Positions 61,291 to 64,000 of a DNA stretch of 64,000 bases are shown piece by piece. Below the pieces are notes generated by a model. The model was not told where the DNA came from. It worked only from the letters and a program-made list of their open reading frames with translations, and did not search any database. A program made the translations under genes and the position numbers. How positions within the stretch are numbered: the first letter of the stretch is position 1; each line of letters begins with the position of its first letter. The stretch is from Schoenoplectus triqueter (taxonomy: Eukaryota; Streptophyta; Magnoliopsida; Poales; Cyperaceae): positions 186,001 through 250,000 of the forward strand of contig CAXKVV010000008.1 of assembly GCA_964058805.1 (NCBI GenBank), in the 5' to 3' direction.

Positions 61291-61927
61291 TAAAAGTAGA
61301 ATTTTATTATTGGACAAAAATAATAAAAAATAATAAGGAATTTGGTTCCCATTTGAATTCGGAATAATAAGAGCTTCGGTTTTGATAGTTTGTACAGCAT
61401 CCTCTCTGGCTTTCATGCAATTAATCACAGATAAAAGCATAGGAATTCTCAACTCAGGACATTAATCGTCCAATAAAACCTAGTTAACTTATCAATTTTA
61501 ATGTTTTCCGTATCTCAACCTCTCTACACTAAAATTCTGACTCCGCACCTACAATGACCGTCAATATCTGACATGTCAGAGAAAATGATATGATAAAAAA
61601 TACAGTCCAGTGACTGCCACTATAATAGCATCAGATTCAGAAAAATACGCTTACCTTGTAACTACGAATAAATAAGTCTAGATACTTTTAAGGAAAAAAG
61701 AAACTTGACAAATTTAGCCTTGAACTGAACCTACCAGAATAAATAAATCTGAATTGAATTAAACTATACTCCTGGATTACACGTCATGGCCTATAGTTGT
61801 CAGCCTTGAGATATACAGACTAAAACACATGCTACATTCCACATTTTTTCTTTTTATCTTTTGCTTTTTCCACTTTTCTTTGTCATTTCCCTTTTTACCC
61901 TTGTCACCTACAGCTAAAACCCAACTG
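61291..61927 (-). other. 3' flank of the CID7-like gene
   Basis: Contains the 3' UTR (minus sense) near the stop codon. The rest shows no gene. Confidence 0.4.
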
Positions 61928-63333
61928 TCAATAAATGCTAACACGAAGAAGCCCTGCCTGAGGCTGTGTGAAGTGGAAACCTTGATTCAAAAGAAACTGT
62001 TCAACTGCCATGGGAAGCCTAGCTGGGGTACGGGAACCCTTGGTATGGTGGCCTGTACCCACACACACTAGCAGTTGGCTTCTCTCTCCAGTTGCCCTTG
62101 CGGTGCTTCTCAAAATGGAGAGCTCCTGCTTTAGAATGGGGATTGCTTCGTTCACATGAAGTCCATGCAAATCAATTATTGGCGCTTGCCCTGGCCCATA
62201 GGATGAAGTTGGGTTTCTGCAAAAGCAAAGGGCCAAAACAAAACTAGACAGTTTTCCTCATGAGGAAACAATGTCAAACGTGTACATTTCAAATTACCCT
62301 GTACTACTATTAAGGGTTCTATTTTGAGTACACTATTAGAGATTAATAAAAGTTTGAAAACCAGCCCCTTGTTTTGCACCTTCACAATGCTACCCCAAAT
62401 TTGTTTTAAACAATGCTTTGGTATGAAGCTAACTTAATTTCAACAATTGCTTAACAGGGTAATTATAGTGGAAGTTGAGAAATAAGAAAGACCTCTGTCG
62501 ATATATGTTTTCTTTGGCTTTGCCATGAGCAGCTTTCATCCGAAGATTGTAAAGCTGGCCTTTAACACTCAATTCCTTGGCAAGAGCTTTGTTACCTATC
62601 AAATATGCCTGCCTTGCCTACAAATAGTAATGTAACTAGTTCATCATCACGAGGTGATGTCCCAGAAAAGTGAACCTACAATCTTATAAGATGGTTAAGA
62701 ACAAATTCTTGTGCCCAATTATTTTCTATTAATTTCTTATCCGTACTACTACAAGATGTAATTTGATGTACTAAATTCTTACTTGATCAAAGCACATATT
62801 CCTGAGCCGAGCATAATCACGAGCTTCTTCTCTCGTTTCAGCATACATAGACGCTGCAAAGACATCAACAACAACATATGAAACATATGAAGTATGTAAA
62901 AGGGGAGAAAGGCAAACAATACATCTCAAGTATACAATTTCTAAGGTTTAGTACCAACTGCTTCGCCAGTCTCAAGCCAAACCGGTGCAGCACGGGCCAG
63001 CCCACCACCTGGAAGCTTATTACCAAGAGCTGATTTAATACTCAAATTATACTGTCTTGGTGAAATTTGAGATAGTTGGCTAGAACCAATGCTGGTCTCA
63101 TAGTCAGAGGCGTTTTTATTCCCTAGCCTACCATGATGCAGTTCAGAGCGGTTGACTTTGCGCACAGCTGATGCAAAATTAGACCCTGCGCTAGTCATTA
63201 TAGGAGAGCGGCTTGTGTTAGAGATAATTGTCTCACTTTCTGCACCCAGAAGTGCAGGAAAGTCCCCCATGTTGAAAGTTGGCGCAGCAGAGTTCAGGTT
63301 TGAATTTGGATGGGCGCCACTATCCACTTGCAT
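61928..63333 (-). CDS. CID7: CID7-like protein, DUF1771-SMR C-terminal part (partial)
   Basis: Four exons are visible: 63333-62955, 62853-62783, 62617-62493, 62216-61928, with GT-AG borders and matching phases; upstream exons lie beyond the right edge. Order: a Ser/Asn-rich part with NMGDFPALL; the DUF1771 helix (MYAETREEARDYARLRNMCF, RQAYLIGNKALAKELSVKGQ); then the SMR domain with the signature DLHGLHVNEAI, followed by VGTGHHTKGSRTPARLP and the C-terminal GLLRVSIY. In Arabidopsis, CID5/6/7 bind the poly(A)-binding protein through a PAM2 motif, which would lie in the missing exons. SMR domains are associated with nucleic-acid binding or endonuclease activity; the DLHGLH and TGxG motifs are intact. 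The symbol is by similarity; CID5 or CID6 cannot be excluded. Confidence 0.88.
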
Positions 63334-64000
63334 CTGAATATATAGAAAAAAAATTCTTTAGATCCTTAAAAACAGTCTCTGATGTTACTTGCTGCTTGGC
63401 ACCTATCATTTACATGGTGTTTGAGATGACCATTTAAACTAACGGAGCAAGTCTATCATAAAGTAGCAAAAAAGCACTCAAGAAAAATATTGTCAATGGT
63501 ATATATTCTATATCCATATAAATATGGATACCCCTTAGCAACGATTGTCAGTCATTGCTAAAGGGTATCCATATTTATATGTATATAGAAAACACATATA
63601 ATTGAAAGTATTATCCTAACATACCAATAAATGTCCTTTTTTGAGAGTTTTTTCAACTTTTTGATAATAGGATCAATCTGGAAATTTATTTTCAACTTTT
63701 TATTTTCAAAAAATCGAGGCAAATGTATGGTGAAATTTGTCAAAAGAGAGGATAGAATTCTGTAAAACTAATAATTAGCATGGAGAAGGTGAAAAGGAGT
63801 AAAAATACACTTTAAAGGAGTGATGGAGAGCTTGTTTTGAAAAGAGGGAGAAGAGAGATAAGGAATACTCAAGAAAAGTATTATCTTCATTGTTACAAAT
63901 CTGTTCATGCAAGTTTGAAAACTGGGAGCATAATAATTCAGCATTAAATCATTTTGAACTTGTGTACACTAGAAATATTCAATTAAGTCATTTCTCAGAG
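63334..64000 (-). other. Intron of the CID7-like gene, with a hairpin
   Basis: AG acceptor for the exon at 63333 lies at 63334-63335, so this is intronic to the window edge. It contains the inverted repeat at 63502-63592. Confidence 0.6.
63502..63592. repeat. Short foldback in the CID7-like intron
   Basis: CTATATCCATATAAATATGG and GGATACCCCTTAGCAA on the left pair with TTGCTAAAGGGTATCC and CCATATTTATATGTATATAG on the right, ~40-bp arms around a ~10-base loop (CGATTGTCAG). Confidence 0.85.

Overview
This window is nuclear DNA from a flowering plant, very probably a eudicot. The evidence is AT-rich intergenic DNA, spliced genes with GT-AG introns, plant-specific protein families (PPR, LRR receptor kinase, GH28, CID/SMR proteins), an Athila-type Ty3/gypsy retrotransposon primed by tRNA-Asp, plant RTE-type LINE tails and many hAT-like MITEs. 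The species cannot be named from the sequence.

Five host genes can be supported, in window order: (1) the 5' end of a membrane-anchored polygalacturonase-like GH28 protein (minus strand, running off the left edge); (2) a complete LRR receptor-like kinase of the pollen-receptor-kinase (LRR-III) type, about 12.5-15.1 kb, plus strand, three exons; (3) a complete six-exon EMB1270-type PPR gene, 41.8-47.4 kb, minus strand; (4) a complete seven-exon class-3 lipase (plant DAG-lipase-like), 50.2-55.9 kb, minus strand, with a 5'-truncated L1-type LINE in intron 2; (5) the 3' part of a CID7-like DUF1771-SMR gene, 61.9-63.3 kb, minus strand, running off the right edge. They sit in unrelated pathways (cell wall, signalling, organelle RNA, lipid metabolism, RNA-binding regulation) and show no operon-like logic.

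The rest is mobile DNA and gene debris. 1.6-11.6 kb: two RTE LINE tails, a copia-like solo LTR inside a foldback MITE, other MITEs, a 3-copy 73-bp tandem repeat and a 29-base G run. 15.9-16.9 kb: two related AT-rich repeats flanking a microsatellite-bounded foldback element. 18.6-21.3 kb: a graveyard holding an internally deleted copy of the EMB1270 gene (itself split by a hAT MITE with a perfect 8-bp target duplication), a second copy of that MITE, and a three-exon RecQ helicase fragment. 21.4-25.9 kb: a probable very long solo LTR. 26.5-29.8 kb: a hAT MITE and a chain of foldback elements separated by TA/GA microsatellites. 29.8-41.2 kb: an 11.4-kb Athila element, minus strand, with both LTRs, PBS, PPT, gag-pro-pol and an env-like ORF, inserted (TSD AGACG) into one of those foldbacks. 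41.4-41.7 kb: a duplicated tail of the lipase gene just beyond the end of the PPR gene. 48.2-49.1 kb: a five-unit ~183-bp tandem array. 57.2-63.6 kb: a perfect-TSD hAT MITE and three more foldbacks.

No clearly new functional system is visible. The strongest unexplained signals are the repeated palindrome TTGCGGTCCGCAA placed in clusters through the Athila element, and the chain of foldback elements that all abut TA/GA microsatellites.
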